Of a stretch of DNA of 64,000 bases, positions 25,281-33,888 are shown in pieces; positions within the stretch are counted from its first letter, which is position 1, and each line of letters starts with the position of its first letter. The stretch comes from Spirochaeta isovalerica (GTDB lineage Bacteria > Spirochaetota > Spirochaetia > DSM-2461): assembly GCF_014207565.1 (NCBI RefSeq), contig NZ_JACHGJ010000007.1, positions 124,001-188,000 on the forward strand, in the 5' to 3' direction. The notes beneath the pieces were generated by a model that saw only the letters and a program-made list of their open reading frames with translations, did no database searches and was not told the origin of the DNA. Position numbers and translations under genes: made by a program.

Positions 25281-27185
25281 GTGGAAACAGAGAGAAAAAA
25301 GACACAGCTCAGCAAATTGAGACAGATCCGCAGAAAACCTCTATTCATACTCATCTCCCTGATCTTGCTTTGTCTCTTTTTCCTGCTCATATTCAAGGAA
25401 AGCGTCAAAGGAATCGAAGCACGCGACGGAGTGATCGATTTGAGCGGCGTTGCCTTCGGGGAGAACCGCATTTACAGGCTGGGAGGACAGTGGCTGCTCT
25501 ACCCCAACAGATTTCTCGATCCTTCGGAGCAGATCGAACAGGCCGAAGAGGGAATACCCCAGAGAGTCCCGGGAAACTGGAATGATGTTTTCGACCCCCG
25601 GGGATTTGCCACATACCGCATAACTGTGAAACTTCCTGACGGAAACGGCGCCCTCGCCATTCTCATGCCAAGCCTTTCAACGGCATTCAATCTTTATGTT
25701 GACGGAGAACGACTGAGTTCAAACGGAACGGCGTCGATGACCCGGGGGGAATCGGAACCGGAATTCCGATACACCGTCGTTCCCATCGGAGAGAGCCGCG
25801 AATCGAAGGATCTGATCATCCATGTGTCAAACTTTGAATACGCTAAAGGCGGAATCTGGACAGCGCCCATGATCGGTCCGGAAAAAGCTGTAACGAAATA
25901 TTTCCAGAGACGTATTTTTTCAGAAACTCTGATCTCCGGGGGGCTGATCCTGTCGGGGCTCATACTTCTGACTCTGTTTATTATCCGCCATGAGTTCCTG
26001 AGCTACGCCAATCTGGGATTGTTCTGTGTCGTTATGGGAATTCGCACACTGATAGTCGGGGAAATACCGCTTACCTACTTCTTTCCCGGATTTAACTGGA
26101 ATCTGATGATCAGAATGGAATATCTCTCCATGTCCATCGGTTTTATTTTTCTCAACTCCTATTTTTTCACTATATACAACAGGTTCTACAGCAGAAAGAT
26201 CTTCGCCTTTTTCAATTTTCTGGCCGTGCTGTTCTCCATCTTCACAGTTCTGACTCCCGTCTATGTCTTTACCGGTCAGGTTCTCGTCATCCAGCTTCTC
26301 ATCCTGGCAGGAATCGCCAATATATTCTATCTCTTTGTAAAATCGGGAAGAGTTATGAAAGAGGAAAATGTCATTCTCCTGACCGGCATATCCCTGCTGC
26401 TGATACTGGTGATTTTCGACATTCTGATGGCAAACAACAAACTGATGTTCCTCCCTTTTAAAATCAATACATCATACGGCCTTATCATTCTGATTCTGGT
26501 CAACTCACTGCTCCTCGTCAAACAGGCGGCGCGCATTACGCTTCAGCTGAAGAGACTGACTAACAATCTGGAGGAACAGGTTCATATCAGGACAGCGGAG
26601 CTGGAAGCGGTGAACAGGAGGCTTTCCGAACAGGCTGTTACGGACCTTCTCACAGGAGTGAGCAACCGCCATGAGTTTGCCAATGTCATGAAGACGGAAG
26701 AAGCCCGGTATCTGCGGACAGGGAAAAAATATGCGGCTCTCTATCTGGATCTCGATAATTTCAAATATATCAACGACACCTTCGGCCATCCCGCGGGGGA
26801 TCTCATCCTGCAGAAATTCGCAGACATGCTCAAATCGATCGTCCGCGATTCCGATTATCTGTTCAGGATGGGAGGCGATGAGTTTTTCATTCTGATGACC
26901 GATGTGCCTTCAGCTGAAGAAGGCGAAGTCCTGGCGAAACGTATCCTGAAGGAAACGGAGAAAAGAGAAGCCTTCAGATCCGATATCCAGGAGTTTCTCG
27001 GCCACCCCGTCAGAGTTCCCGAAAGGAAGAGTTTCTCCCTATCCATCGGCGTCAGCTCAACTGAGATACCGGGCCTCGACTCTCTTCACACCTTGCCGGC
27101 CTGGTCCGACAAAGCCCTCCTGAGAGCCAAGGCGGAAGGCAAGAACCGCTACGCCGTCTTCACACTCGAAGACTGGGATAATTAA
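25281..27185 (+). CDS. Diguanylate cyclase with 7TMR-DISM sensor
   Basis: 634 aa. N-terminal membrane helix (~20-38); periplasmic jelly-roll domain of the 7TMR-DISM type (~50-200, RLGGQWLLYPNRFLDP); seven membrane helices (~210-410); coiled coil (TNNLEEQVHIRTAELEAVNR); GGDEF domain (~450-630). The active site is FRMGGDEFFIL. An RDSD inhibitory (I) site lies five residues before GGDEF, so an active enzyme with product inhibition is expected. The start is a GTG. A TATAAT (25272-25277) lies only 3 bp before it, so either another promoter is used or the real start lies a few codons downstream (for example TTG at 25317). Confidence 0.92.
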   Translation: METERKKTQLSKLRQIRRKPLFILISLILLCLFFLLIFKESVKGIEARDGVIDLSGVAFGENRIYRLGGQWLLYPNRFLDPSEQIEQAEEGIPQRVPGNWNDVFDPRGFATYRITVKLPDGNGALAILMPSLSTAFNLYVDGERLSSNGTASMTRGESEPEFRYTVVPIGESRESKDLIIHVSNFEYAKGGIWTAPMIGPEKAVTKYFQRRIFSETLISGGLILSGLILLTLFIIRHEFLSYANLGLFCVVMGIRTLIVGEIPLTYFFPGFNWNLMIRMEYLSMSIGFIFLNSYFFTIYNRFYSRKIFAFFNFLAVLFSIFTVLTPVYVFTGQVLVIQLLILAGIANIFYLFVKSGRVMKEENVILLTGISLLLILVIFDILMANNKLMFLPFKINTSYGLIILILVNSLLLVKQAARITLQLKRLTNNLEEQVHIRTAELEAVNRRLSEQAVTDLLTGVSNRHEFANVMKTEEARYLRTGKKYAALYLDLDNFKYINDTFGHPAGDLILQKFADMLKSIVRDSDYLFRMGGDEFFILMTDVPSAEEGEVLAKRILKETEKREAFRSDIQEFLGHPVRVPERKSFSLSIGVSSTEIPGLDSLHTLPAWSDKALLRAKAEGKNRYAVFTLEDWDN

Positions 27186-27292
27186 TGAATTCAGAAAAAC
27201 CAGGCGCAGACCCGGAGGATCGGGAGTTTTCCAATATCGTCGGCACCTGGACGATCAACCCGGCCGGGAAAGTAAAGCCGTTGATCTATTGA
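27185..27292 (+). pseudogene. Short coupled ORF, possibly a truncated gene
   Basis: 35 codons whose ATG overlaps the TAA of the diguanylate cyclase gene (TAATG), the usual sign of translational coupling. The peptide begins MNSEKPGADPEDREF and ends KPLIY. Composition changes to AT-rich directly after it, so it may be the stump of a gene cut by a rearrangement. Not recognised. Confidence 0.3.
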
Positions 27293-27555
27293 TATATAGC
27301 AGAATATTTGTTCAGGAATAAAACAGAAACAGATAGAGATGGATTCTATTGAACCGCGAATTAGTTTTGCTAACCCAGACAGGGCAACGCACCCATAACG
27401 CGAATACAAACCTCCCTGAGAAAAGCCATATGAGTCAACAATCTGATATTGCTTGTAACTGTTACACACGAGAGTATAATTCAATTTTCCATAAATATAT
27501 CATACAATGAGTTATTCAATTTCCATGACAGAGGAACCTGTCACAGGAGGAACTC
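27293..27555. other. AT-rich interval before the single-receiver gene
   Basis: No gene recognised. An open frame on the minus strand (27191-27484) has no family resemblance and is not annotated. A TGACAG...CTGTCA hairpin lies directly before the AGGAGG Shine-Dalgarno of the next gene. Confidence 0.4.
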
Positions 27556-27933
27556 ATGTATGATCCCGCAAAGAAAGGCAAGGTTCTGATCGTTGATGAT
27601 GATGAAATAATCAGAATGTCATTACAGGATATGCTGGAACTGCATGACATCCCGTCCATTACGGCTTCTGACGGGATTGAAGCCCTTGAAGTATTTTCCA
27701 TCCATGGAGATACAATAAACCTGATAATTCTCGATCTTAATATGCCAGGTTTGAATGGTCATGAGACTTTTCTGAAATTGAAAGAGATGAACGAATCGGT
27801 TCCTGTTCTCCTTGCCACCGGAGATATTACCAGCAGTAAAATTGATGTAATGAGGGAAAAAGGCCTGGAATACGTTTTGGAAAAACCCGTGAAATTCGAA
27901 AAAATTAAAAACATATTATACAATTTACAATAA
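27556..27933 (+). CDS. Stand-alone CheY-like receiver protein
   Basis: 125 aa, receiver only: VLIVDDDEIIRMSL, phospho-Asp in IILDLNMPGLNG, Thr in LLATGDIT, Lys in VLEKPVKFEKI. AGGAGG is well placed. It lies 15 bp upstream of the wHTH/TPR-like gene, so the two are probably co-transcribed. No kinase is adjacent. Confidence 0.92.
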   Translation: MYDPAKKGKVLIVDDDEIIRMSLQDMLELHDIPSITASDGIEALEVFSIHGDTINLIILDLNMPGLNGHETFLKLKEMNESVPVLLATGDITSSKIDVMREKGLEYVLEKPVKFEKIKNILYNLQ

Positions 27934-27948
27934 ACACAAGCAGGATTC

Positions 27949-29016
27949 ATGTCACATTCCCAGATTACTACTGAAGAAAAAATTCATTGTTTAGAAACCA
28001 TTCTCAAATCCAAAGCTTTTAAAAGCGATTCAACCTACAGAAAGATTCTCTGTTATTACATGGAAAACCTCCAGAACAATAGCGATACATATTTTTCCGA
28101 AACTTCCATAGCTCTGGATGCATTGGACAAAGATCTCGAATTCAACCCTTATTATGATTCTTCGGTACGAGTAGCCATGCACAGATTGAGAAATCTCCTG
28201 GTGAACTATTACGCAAAAAACGGTAAAGATGATGTAATTAAAATTCATATACCCATCGGCGATTACAATCCTTTCTTCTATAAAGAAACCAAAAAATCCG
28301 ACTCAGCTGATTATTGCATAAAAATGATAAAGGCCGCCATTTTCCAAATTGAATACACTCTTACCGACCACTCGGTAGAACTGTATAGTTATGTAATCCA
28401 GACCAATACTGACTGTCTTAAAAAGAATTTCAGGAAATATCATAGCTACAGCACTGTTTTCGGTTTTCTCCACTATCCCCTGATTCTCAATAAAAGACTT
28501 CCTGTTGAAGAAAACAATCTGGATGAGATAGCTTATAGTATTTACCGGAACAATCCCGATGATGTGTTAGCCTTGATCCTCAAGACCTATTACTGCTTCT
28601 ACCGGAGAGATTACAAAGAGGCGTCCATTCTTTCGCAAAAAGCCTTTACTCTTGCCAAAGATCAGCGGAGCCAAGGTTCAGCTCTGGTATTGCATATTTT
28701 AAGCGGTTTTTTTAATGAGCCTATCGTCGAAGTTTTTTATGAATTACAGAAAAGCTACACTCAGCATCCACCCTATTGGTTTTTAGTAAACCTGGTTATG
28801 TCTTTAAAAAACAATCAGATTTCCGATGCCTACGAGTATGTAAAAAGATTCAATGCGATTCCTTCAAAATTGAGTCAAGCCGTTTATTTATCTGTAAAAA
28901 GAAAAGTGAAAAAACTGAGTAAGCCGGAGATGCAATACATCGAGGATAATCCCTCGGATTTTTCTAAAGATTATCTATCGTATTTTCTTTCATCGGTTAT
29001 TGATTCGATATTTTAA
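27949..29016 (+). CDS. Protein with N-terminal wHTH-like domain and helical repeats, unknown function
   Basis: 355 aa. Residues ~8-100 match the domain found at the N-terminus of many TolB-like/TPR regulatory proteins: LKSKAFKSDSTYRKILCYYMEN, in two parts LKSKAFKSDSTYRK and ILCYYMEN; then NPYYDSSVRVAMHRLRN, YYAKNGKDDVIKIHIPIG and YNPFF. In those proteins it looks like a transcription-factor-type winged helix. The rest is helical and TPR-like (DYKEASILSQKAFTLAKDQ). No membrane helix is seen. It is coupled to a stand-alone receiver, so it may be the output part of a phospho-signal. AT-rich relative to the rest of the window. Confidence 0.6.
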   Translation: MSHSQITTEEKIHCLETILKSKAFKSDSTYRKILCYYMENLQNNSDTYFSETSIALDALDKDLEFNPYYDSSVRVAMHRLRNLLVNYYAKNGKDDVIKIHIPIGDYNPFFYKETKKSDSADYCIKMIKAAIFQIEYTLTDHSVELYSYVIQTNTDCLKKNFRKYHSYSTVFGFLHYPLILNKRLPVEENNLDEIAYSIYRNNPDDVLALILKTYYCFYRRDYKEASILSQKAFTLAKDQRSQGSALVLHILSGFFNEPIVEVFYELQKSYTQHPPYWFLVNLVMSLKNNQISDAYEYVKRFNAIPSKLSQAVYLSVKRKVKKLSKPEMQYIEDNPSDFSKDYLSYFLSSVIDSIF

Positions 29017-29100
29017 AGCATTGAAATCGATTTCCCCATGATTGGCAATAAAAGTCAAAAAGATACGAACTATTGATTTCAACTATTTGCAGATTAATCA

Positions 29101-29835
29101 TTACGGGATCCCCATATACGATTCCACGATGCTTCTGCGCTGATCGTCTATTTGATCAAGAGCAATCTGAAATCTTTTGATTAGAGAATCATCTGTATCT
29201 TTGTTAAAAGCGTAATACATGACATTCTCAGACAAAACCCTCACTGTTTTAAAATCTTGTAGTTCTCTTTCAGTGGATGAGGCATATTCGCGCATCGAAT
29301 CCTCATAGATAGAAATATAATCGATCCTCCGTGATTCCAACATCTTCACCAATTGTTCGACTGAATTGCCCTCCCAGATCAGCTCAGGATTAAAACCTTC
29401 TTTAATAAGCAGATGATAGCCTAGATCATCCCGTAGAGCGCCAAGTTTGCCAGACATAATTCCACTCAAACTTTCAATTCCATCATAATTATCTGAAAGC
29501 GTAATAATGCTGGTGCGCCCCCTGTAAATGGGACCGACCCATTTGAAAAAATCTTCTCGATCTTTGTTTCTCGTCATGGCAAAAAGCACTGTATCAGCCC
29601 GATTCAGGACCATTTGGTAACCTCTGGCCCAGGGATAGACTTCAATCGCCTGGTTTTCTACACCCATCTTATTCCAGAGAGCTCTAAGCAGATCGACGGC
29701 AACACCTTTCAGTTCTCCGTTTTCCAAATAATTCGAAGGTGCGTAATCTTCAGTAATGTATACCAAATCTTCAGGTCCCGTTGCATTCAAAGAGATAACT
29801 GAAATTGTGAACACCATTAAAAATAGAGACTTCAC
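29101..29835 (-). CDS. Periplasmic solute-binding protein, family 3-like
   Basis: 244 aa when started at GTG 29835 (MKSLFLMVF, signal peptide to ~residue 19). A longer frame opens at TTG 29886, but that TTG is part of a consensus -35 box, so it cannot be the start. Family 3 features: VYITEDYAPSNYLENGELKGVAVDLLRAL, in two parts VYITEDYAPSNY and GVAVDLLRAL; FAMTRNKDREDFFKWVGPI; a C-terminal FKTVRVLSENVMYYAFNK. No transporter genes are adjacent. It could be an orphan receptor or act with distant permeases. Confidence 0.75.
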   Translation of the reverse strand: MKSLFLMVFTISVISLNATGPEDLVYITEDYAPSNYLENGELKGVAVDLLRALWNKMGVENQAIEVYPWARGYQMVLNRADTVLFAMTRNKDREDFFKWVGPIYRGRTSIITLSDNYDGIESLSGIMSGKLGALRDDLGYHLLIKEGFNPELIWEGNSVEQLVKMLESRRIDYISIYEDSMREYASSTERELQDFKTVRVLSENVMYYAFNKDTDDSLIKRFQIALDQIDDQRRSIVESYMGIP

Positions 29836-29857
29836 TTTAATACCCGCTCTATTTCTA

Positions 29858-29886
29858 ATTTTAGTTGTTATGTACTGCTCTGTCAA
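29858..29886 (-). promoter_or_regulatory. Promoter of the family 3 binding-protein gene
   Basis: Minus strand: TTGACA (29886-29881, perfect), 17 bp, TAAAAT (29863-29858). It decides the start codon of the gene downstream (GTG at 29835). Confidence 0.75.
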
Positions 29887-29977
29887 AAAATCGATTCTCG
29901 AATCGGTAGATCAAATGTGATAACAAACTTTCTTTTTCTATCATGGGAAATTGGTTTATAAAGCTATGTTCAAATAA

Positions 29978-30190
29978 CGCCTGGTGGGAATCCCCTCTTC
30001 CGCCGGAAACATAAGGATTGACTGCTCGAAGTCTCGCAGTCATTTTTCGATCCATCCCTATGGATCTCTCCCTCCGGGCCACCTTCGTTCGTTTCCAGGG
30101 GACGAACCTGCAGGTTCTTTGTTCGATTCTGTCATCAGAATCTCACCTGCTCGGCGCTCATTCCCGATCGATTCCCACCTGATCGGCGCA
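29978..30190. repeat. Structured region with tRNA-like fragments
   Basis: CGCCTGGTGGGAATC (29978-29992) repeats exactly the 3' acceptor/T-arm part of the tRNA-Gly at 30230-30301. Further along are several short perfect hairpins: TGACTGC...GCAGTCA, GATCCAT-CCCT-ATGGATC, GATTCTG-TCAT-CAGAATC. There are also two near-copies of ACCTGnTCGGCGC at about 30147-30190. No intact second tRNA is seen. It could be the remains of a tRNA array or of an insertion at the tRNA. Confidence 0.5.
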
Positions 30191-30228
30191 GAAAAAAAAA
30201 GACCACCTTGCGGTGATCTGTTTTTTTT
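30191..30228 (-). terminator. Terminator of tRNA-Gly (bidirectional)
   Basis: GATCACC-GCAA-GGTGGTC followed by nine T on the minus strand, directly after the tRNA 3' end. The plus strand also ends in eight T. Confidence 0.85.
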
Positions 30229-30229
30229 A

Positions 30230-30301
<72 letters not shown>

Positions 30302-30342
30302 ATTTGATAAATTGTTTCAGGCGTTTCCGCCATGCAGGAGTG

Positions 30343-30371
30343 AATATAACAAAGACATTTTTTCTTGTCAA
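30343..30371 (-). promoter_or_regulatory. Promoter of tRNA-Gly
   Basis: Minus strand: TTGACA (30371-30366), 17 bp, TATATT (30348-30343). It predicts a ~35-nt leader before the mature tRNA. Confidence 0.8.
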
Positions 30372-30544
30372 TAAGTGTTCAAAAAAACTTATTTTTTTCT
30401 GTACAGATCTCCCGGCTGCTTTTATTCTTACTTAATCCTTCAGATTCATCATATATAGCTGTATGACTTCAGTTCCCGATTTGCCTGTCTAAATCAAAAA
30501 ATCAATAATTGGTTTTTTGTCTGAACATAAGATATTCACTTTTA

Positions 30545-30572
30545 TTGACAATAATGGATTTGACCCTTTAAA
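30545..30572 (+). promoter_or_regulatory. Promoter of the GntR-LacI operon
   Basis: TTGACA (30545-30550), 16 bp, TTTAAA (30567-30572). The ATG at 30580 is 7 bp after the -10 box and has no Shine-Dalgarno, so the transcript may start at the start codon. Confidence 0.5.
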
Positions 30573-30579
30573 ATGAACA

Positions 30580-31290
30580 ATGCCGCTTAAAAAAGTTAAA
30601 CAGAAAACCGTGGTCGATCAGGTCATGGATCAGATTAAAGAACTCATTGCTTCGGGCGAATACAAACCGGGTGACAAAATACCCACGGAAATGGAATTGG
30701 CAAAAGATTTCGGTCTCGGTCGCTCATCCATCCGCGAAGCCATAAAAATATTCAACTATCTCGGGGTTCTGGAATCCCGTGCCGCCATAGGTACGATTGT
30801 ACGGGAAAGATCGCAGATTTCCACGGAAGCCCTGACATGGTCTCTTCTTCTGGGAGAAGATGAATTTGAGGAAATGGTTGATCTTAGAGGCGCAATTGAA
30901 CTCAGATGCATTCTGAAAATAGCCCAATGGGTTCACGATGGAGATTCCCGGGGGCAGGAGCTCATTACCTCTCTGGAAGAGATCGTCGAATCCATGAAGT
31001 CATCTGCAGTAAAAAAAGACTATCAGACCATAAGTGAACTCGATCTCAATTTTCATTATCATATAATTGAATCTGGCGGCAATGAACTTTTTAATTCTCT
31101 ATATGAAACCCTTAAGTCTTTTCTTAAAGAGGAAGTGGAGACGACAAACCTCAATTATCAGAATCCCGATGAAATCTGGCAGGAACATGACAAGCTTCTC
31201 GATGCCATTAAAACGGGAGACAAGAAAGTCGTTCTGGTAGAATACGAAGACCATCTGAAAAATATCCTGCTCCATCTGAATAAAAAATAA
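30580..31290 (+). CDS. GntR-family (FadR-type) transcriptional regulator
   Basis: 236 aa. N-terminal wHTH (KKVKQKTVVDQVMDQIKELI; GEYKPGDKIPTEMELAKDFG; GRSSIREAIKIFNYLGVLES) and an all-helical FCD effector domain (MVDLRGAIELRCILKIAQ; ISELDLNFHYHIIESGGNELF; EIWQEHDKLLDAI). FCD domains bind carboxylates, often with a metal held by Asp/His residues. Its stop overlaps the start of the LacI-type gene (TAATG), so the two regulators are made together. No catabolic or transport genes are next to them. Confidence 0.93.
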   Translation: MPLKKVKQKTVVDQVMDQIKELIASGEYKPGDKIPTEMELAKDFGLGRSSIREAIKIFNYLGVLESRAAIGTIVRERSQISTEALTWSLLLGEDEFEEMVDLRGAIELRCILKIAQWVHDGDSRGQELITSLEEIVESMKSSAVKKDYQTISELDLNFHYHIIESGGNELFNSLYETLKSFLKEEVETTNLNYQNPDEIWQEHDKLLDAIKTGDKKVVLVEYEDHLKNILLHLNKK

Positions 31291-32273
31291 TGGCCGTAAC
31301 CATTACCGATGTCGCCAGACTGGCAGGCGTTTCTCATACAACCGTTTCGTGGGTCATCCATGACGATCCGCGCATTACAGACAAAACAAAAGAAAAGGTT
31401 ATGAAGGCCATAGCGGAACTGGATTACCACCCCAACTACACGGCCCGGAGCCTTGTCAAAGGGAAATCCAATAATATTGCTCTGGTAGCGCCCTTCTTCT
31501 CCTCCACATTCGAGATGGATGTACTCAAAGGGATTGAAGACGGTATGGATGAAACAGGTTATCAATTCAGCGTCAGCATGTACTCTACAAGGGGAGAGGA
31601 TTCCAAAGTCCTGAACCAGATTCTAAGGGGACGGAGAGCGGACTCTGTCATTCTTTTGACAATAAAGCCGGAAAAAACGATTATCGACCAGTTCAGCAGT
31701 AACGGAATACCTCTTATCCTTATCGAAGAAGAAGCGGAAGGCAGCCACGTGGTTCGAACCAACAATATCGAAGGAGCGTACCGCGCCGTATCCGCATTGA
31801 TTGAAAAAGGGAGAAAACGAATAGCTATTGCCGTTGAGACGGAGAATCCCGGTTTAAGCCAAATTGATAGAAAGAAAGGTTATATTAAAGCTCTGGAAGA
31901 AAAAGGCATAGTCTTTGACGAGGATCTGGTAATTCCCATCAACCGCTTCCGTTTCGAAGAGGGACAGGAAGTCTTTCCCGAAATTCTCAGGAAGAAGGCA
32001 GATGCGGTTTTCTGCGCCGCCGGTGATATGATTGCCATGGGTATGCTTCTCGAAGCGAGAAAAACGGGAATCCCCATACCGCAGGAAATGGCTGTTGTGG
32101 GTTTCGATGATTCTCAGATGTGCGAGCTGGTCTACCCTTCACTCAGCACGGTCCGGCAACCGCTGAACCAAATGGGACGCAAAGCCTGGGAACTGGCCGT
32201 GTCCCTGAAAAAAGATTCGCCTCTTGAAAAAATCATTTTCGAACCTCAGTTTATTGAAAGAGATTCCACATAA
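31290..32273 (+). CDS. LacI-family transcriptional regulator
   Basis: 327 aa. The N-terminal LacI HTH is VTITDVARLAGVSHTTVSWVI, quoted as ITDVARLAGVSHTTVSW, with the hinge LDYHPNYTARSLVKGKSN. The periplasmic-binding-protein-like sensor domain follows (NNIALVAPFFSSTFEMDVLKG; AVFCAAGDMIAMGMLLEA; VVGFDDSQMCELVYPSLSTV). The ligand is unknown. Coupled to the GntR gene upstream. Confidence 0.95.
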   Translation: MAVTITDVARLAGVSHTTVSWVIHDDPRITDKTKEKVMKAIAELDYHPNYTARSLVKGKSNNIALVAPFFSSTFEMDVLKGIEDGMDETGYQFSVSMYSTRGEDSKVLNQILRGRRADSVILLTIKPEKTIIDQFSSNGIPLILIEEEAEGSHVVRTNNIEGAYRAVSALIEKGRKRIAIAVETENPGLSQIDRKKGYIKALEEKGIVFDEDLVIPINRFRFEEGQEVFPEILRKKADAVFCAAGDMIAMGMLLEARKTGIPIPQEMAVVGFDDSQMCELVYPSLSTVRQPLNQMGRKAWELAVSLKKDSPLEKIIFEPQFIERDST

Positions 32274-32300
32274 AAAAATAGGGGCTCGAAAGCCCCTATT
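32272..32300. terminator. Terminator between convergent LacI-type and PPC-protein genes
   Basis: AATAGGGGCT-CGAA-AGCCCCTATT, a 10-bp stem. On the minus strand the hairpin is followed by T-rich sequence (TTTTTTTA), so it clearly ends the PPC-protein gene; it probably also ends the GntR-LacI operon. Confidence 0.8.
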
Positions 32301-32301
32301 A

Positions 32302-33855
32302 TCAGTATCTTTTCACAGATAAGGTATAACTGTCTTCGGAGTTTCCGTCTCCTTCGTACTGGGTCACCCGTACATAGTAAACGCCCGGATCCAGTCTCTG
32401 GGAAATGAGAGCGTTATTCTCATTGCCCCCGTCGTCATCTTCTGCGACGAACTCGCCGAACCGGTCGTAAAGAGTGATATAGGTATCAATGGGACCGGTA
32501 GTTTTTATAAGGAATTCTCCCGCTTCATCAACAGTAAATCTGGCCCAGTCTTCTTCGCCGGCAGGCATGAATGTTCTCCACTGCTCCGGTCCGTTAACCT
32601 GAATATCTCCGGCTTCCTCCATGGAGTTATCGCTTTCATATTCATCGCGAACGACATCTTTAAGATAAGCCCTGATGCTGTAGGGACCCGTATTCTCGCT
32701 GTCATAGGGATAAACGACAGCATACCAGGTTCCGGCTTTCATTGCCGGAAGCATAACCTGCGGATTGCTGTCCTGCCCGGAATCATCATTGGTTACCACT
32801 TCGTTATCAAATTCATCGAGTAGGGTCATAGTCAAATCCAGTCCGCTGTATGTTTCAACAACAAGAGCCTTGTCATCGGAAAGATCTCTGTCCAGGGTGA
32901 TTCTGAAATAGTCATAATCTTCCGCATAATCCATTACGCGGCGGATTTCCTCCCCTTCAATTTCCACTACGGAAGCCTCTTCAATGGAGTTATCCGGTTC
33001 TCCGGGACCGGCCTCTCTCATCTCCAGAGCGGCGAAAAGCCCGTAATCTCCCGTCTCGTCGGAAGAATAGCCCCTCACTTTTATGAACCACCGCCCCGTT
33101 TCCGTCAAAGCATAGCTGAGGCTGGCATTACTGTCCGCTCCATCATCGTTTTCCGCCACCGGGTAGGATGCGTCGGAAGGGGAATAGAGCTCAATATAGG
33201 TATCCATCGATCCGGTGGTTCTGACAGAGAGAATAAACATATCCGTACCGGATCCCACCTGATCGACATCGAGGTAAAACCAGTCTTCATCGCCGGATTC
33301 CCCTATTTCCAGATCCTCCAGCTCCATGGAAGGCGCAGGAGCCAGCTCGACCGCCTGGCTGGAACTGTCGTTGGGTTCATATATGTCCCCCCCTGACGAA
33401 ACAGCCATCTGAGAAGGGCTGAGCAAAGATTCGACTCCCTCTGCGGGGAGAAGGAATTCCCAGCCTTTTTTCTGCTGCCCCGCACTGTCGTTCAGGTAAA
33501 GACTGAGAAAAAAACTGGTGCCTGTTCTATAAAGCGAGCCGGAAAGAGTCCAGTCCGCATCGGAAATTCGAACGCTTCCGGGAGAATAGCCTTTGGCCAC
33601 GCTTCCTCTGAAACGGCTGTTTCCGAGAAGCCGGTTCGCCAGAAGGTCGGAAAAAAGATCCCCCAGGACAACCGGGCGGTTTTCAAAGGTAATGGCTCCG
33701 GAATACAATAAATCATCGCCGACAAACGCGGCAATATCTCCGGATACCTGATCCGAAGCGTTCTTCAGATTCTCCATTAATTCATCAGCGCCAAGTGCAG
33801 CAAGAAAAATAAACAACAATAGCGCCGGGACAATTCTTTTCATAATGTACTTCAT
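32302..33855 (-). CDS. Exported protein with tandem PPC domains
   Basis: 517 aa. Signal peptide (PALLLFIFLAALGADEL); N-terminal region of ~150 residues (IAAFVGDDLLYSGAITFENR) that may be a lipoprotein-like or CsgG-like fold; then three or more bacterial pre-peptidase C-terminal (PPC) units. Each has an EPNDS/EPDNS/ESDNS start and a D-x-D-W/Y-F core with a Y-x-x-R/x-GxYY end (for example YEPNDSSSQAVEL; GDEDWFYLDVDQ; WARFTVDEAGEFLIKTTG). PPC units are usually found on secreted proteases, but no protease domain is present. Probably periplasmic or surface-exposed. Confidence 0.8.
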   Translation of the reverse strand: MKYIMKRIVPALLLFIFLAALGADELMENLKNASDQVSGDIAAFVGDDLLYSGAITFENRPVVLGDLFSDLLANRLLGNSRFRGSVAKGYSPGSVRISDADWTLSGSLYRTGTSFFLSLYLNDSAGQQKKGWEFLLPAEGVESLLSPSQMAVSSGGDIYEPNDSSSQAVELAPAPSMELEDLEIGESGDEDWFYLDVDQVGSGTDMFILSVRTTGSMDTYIELYSPSDASYPVAENDDGADSNASLSYALTETGRWFIKVRGYSSDETGDYGLFAALEMREAGPGEPDNSIEEASVVEIEGEEIRRVMDYAEDYDYFRITLDRDLSDDKALVVETYSGLDLTMTLLDEFDNEVVTNDDSGQDSNPQVMLPAMKAGTWYAVVYPYDSENTGPYSIRAYLKDVVRDEYESDNSMEEAGDIQVNGPEQWRTFMPAGEEDWARFTVDEAGEFLIKTTGPIDTYITLYDRFGEFVAEDDDGGNENNALISQRLDPGVYYVRVTQYEGDGNSEDSYTLSVKRY

Positions 33856-33888
33856 ACTCCTCTTTCAGTTAATTATAGGGGAACGGGT

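Noticed and set aside
27191-27484. 97-codon open frame on the minus strand
   Set aside because: No Shine-Dalgarno, no family resemblance, and a Cys-rich, irregular composition; more likely non-coding.
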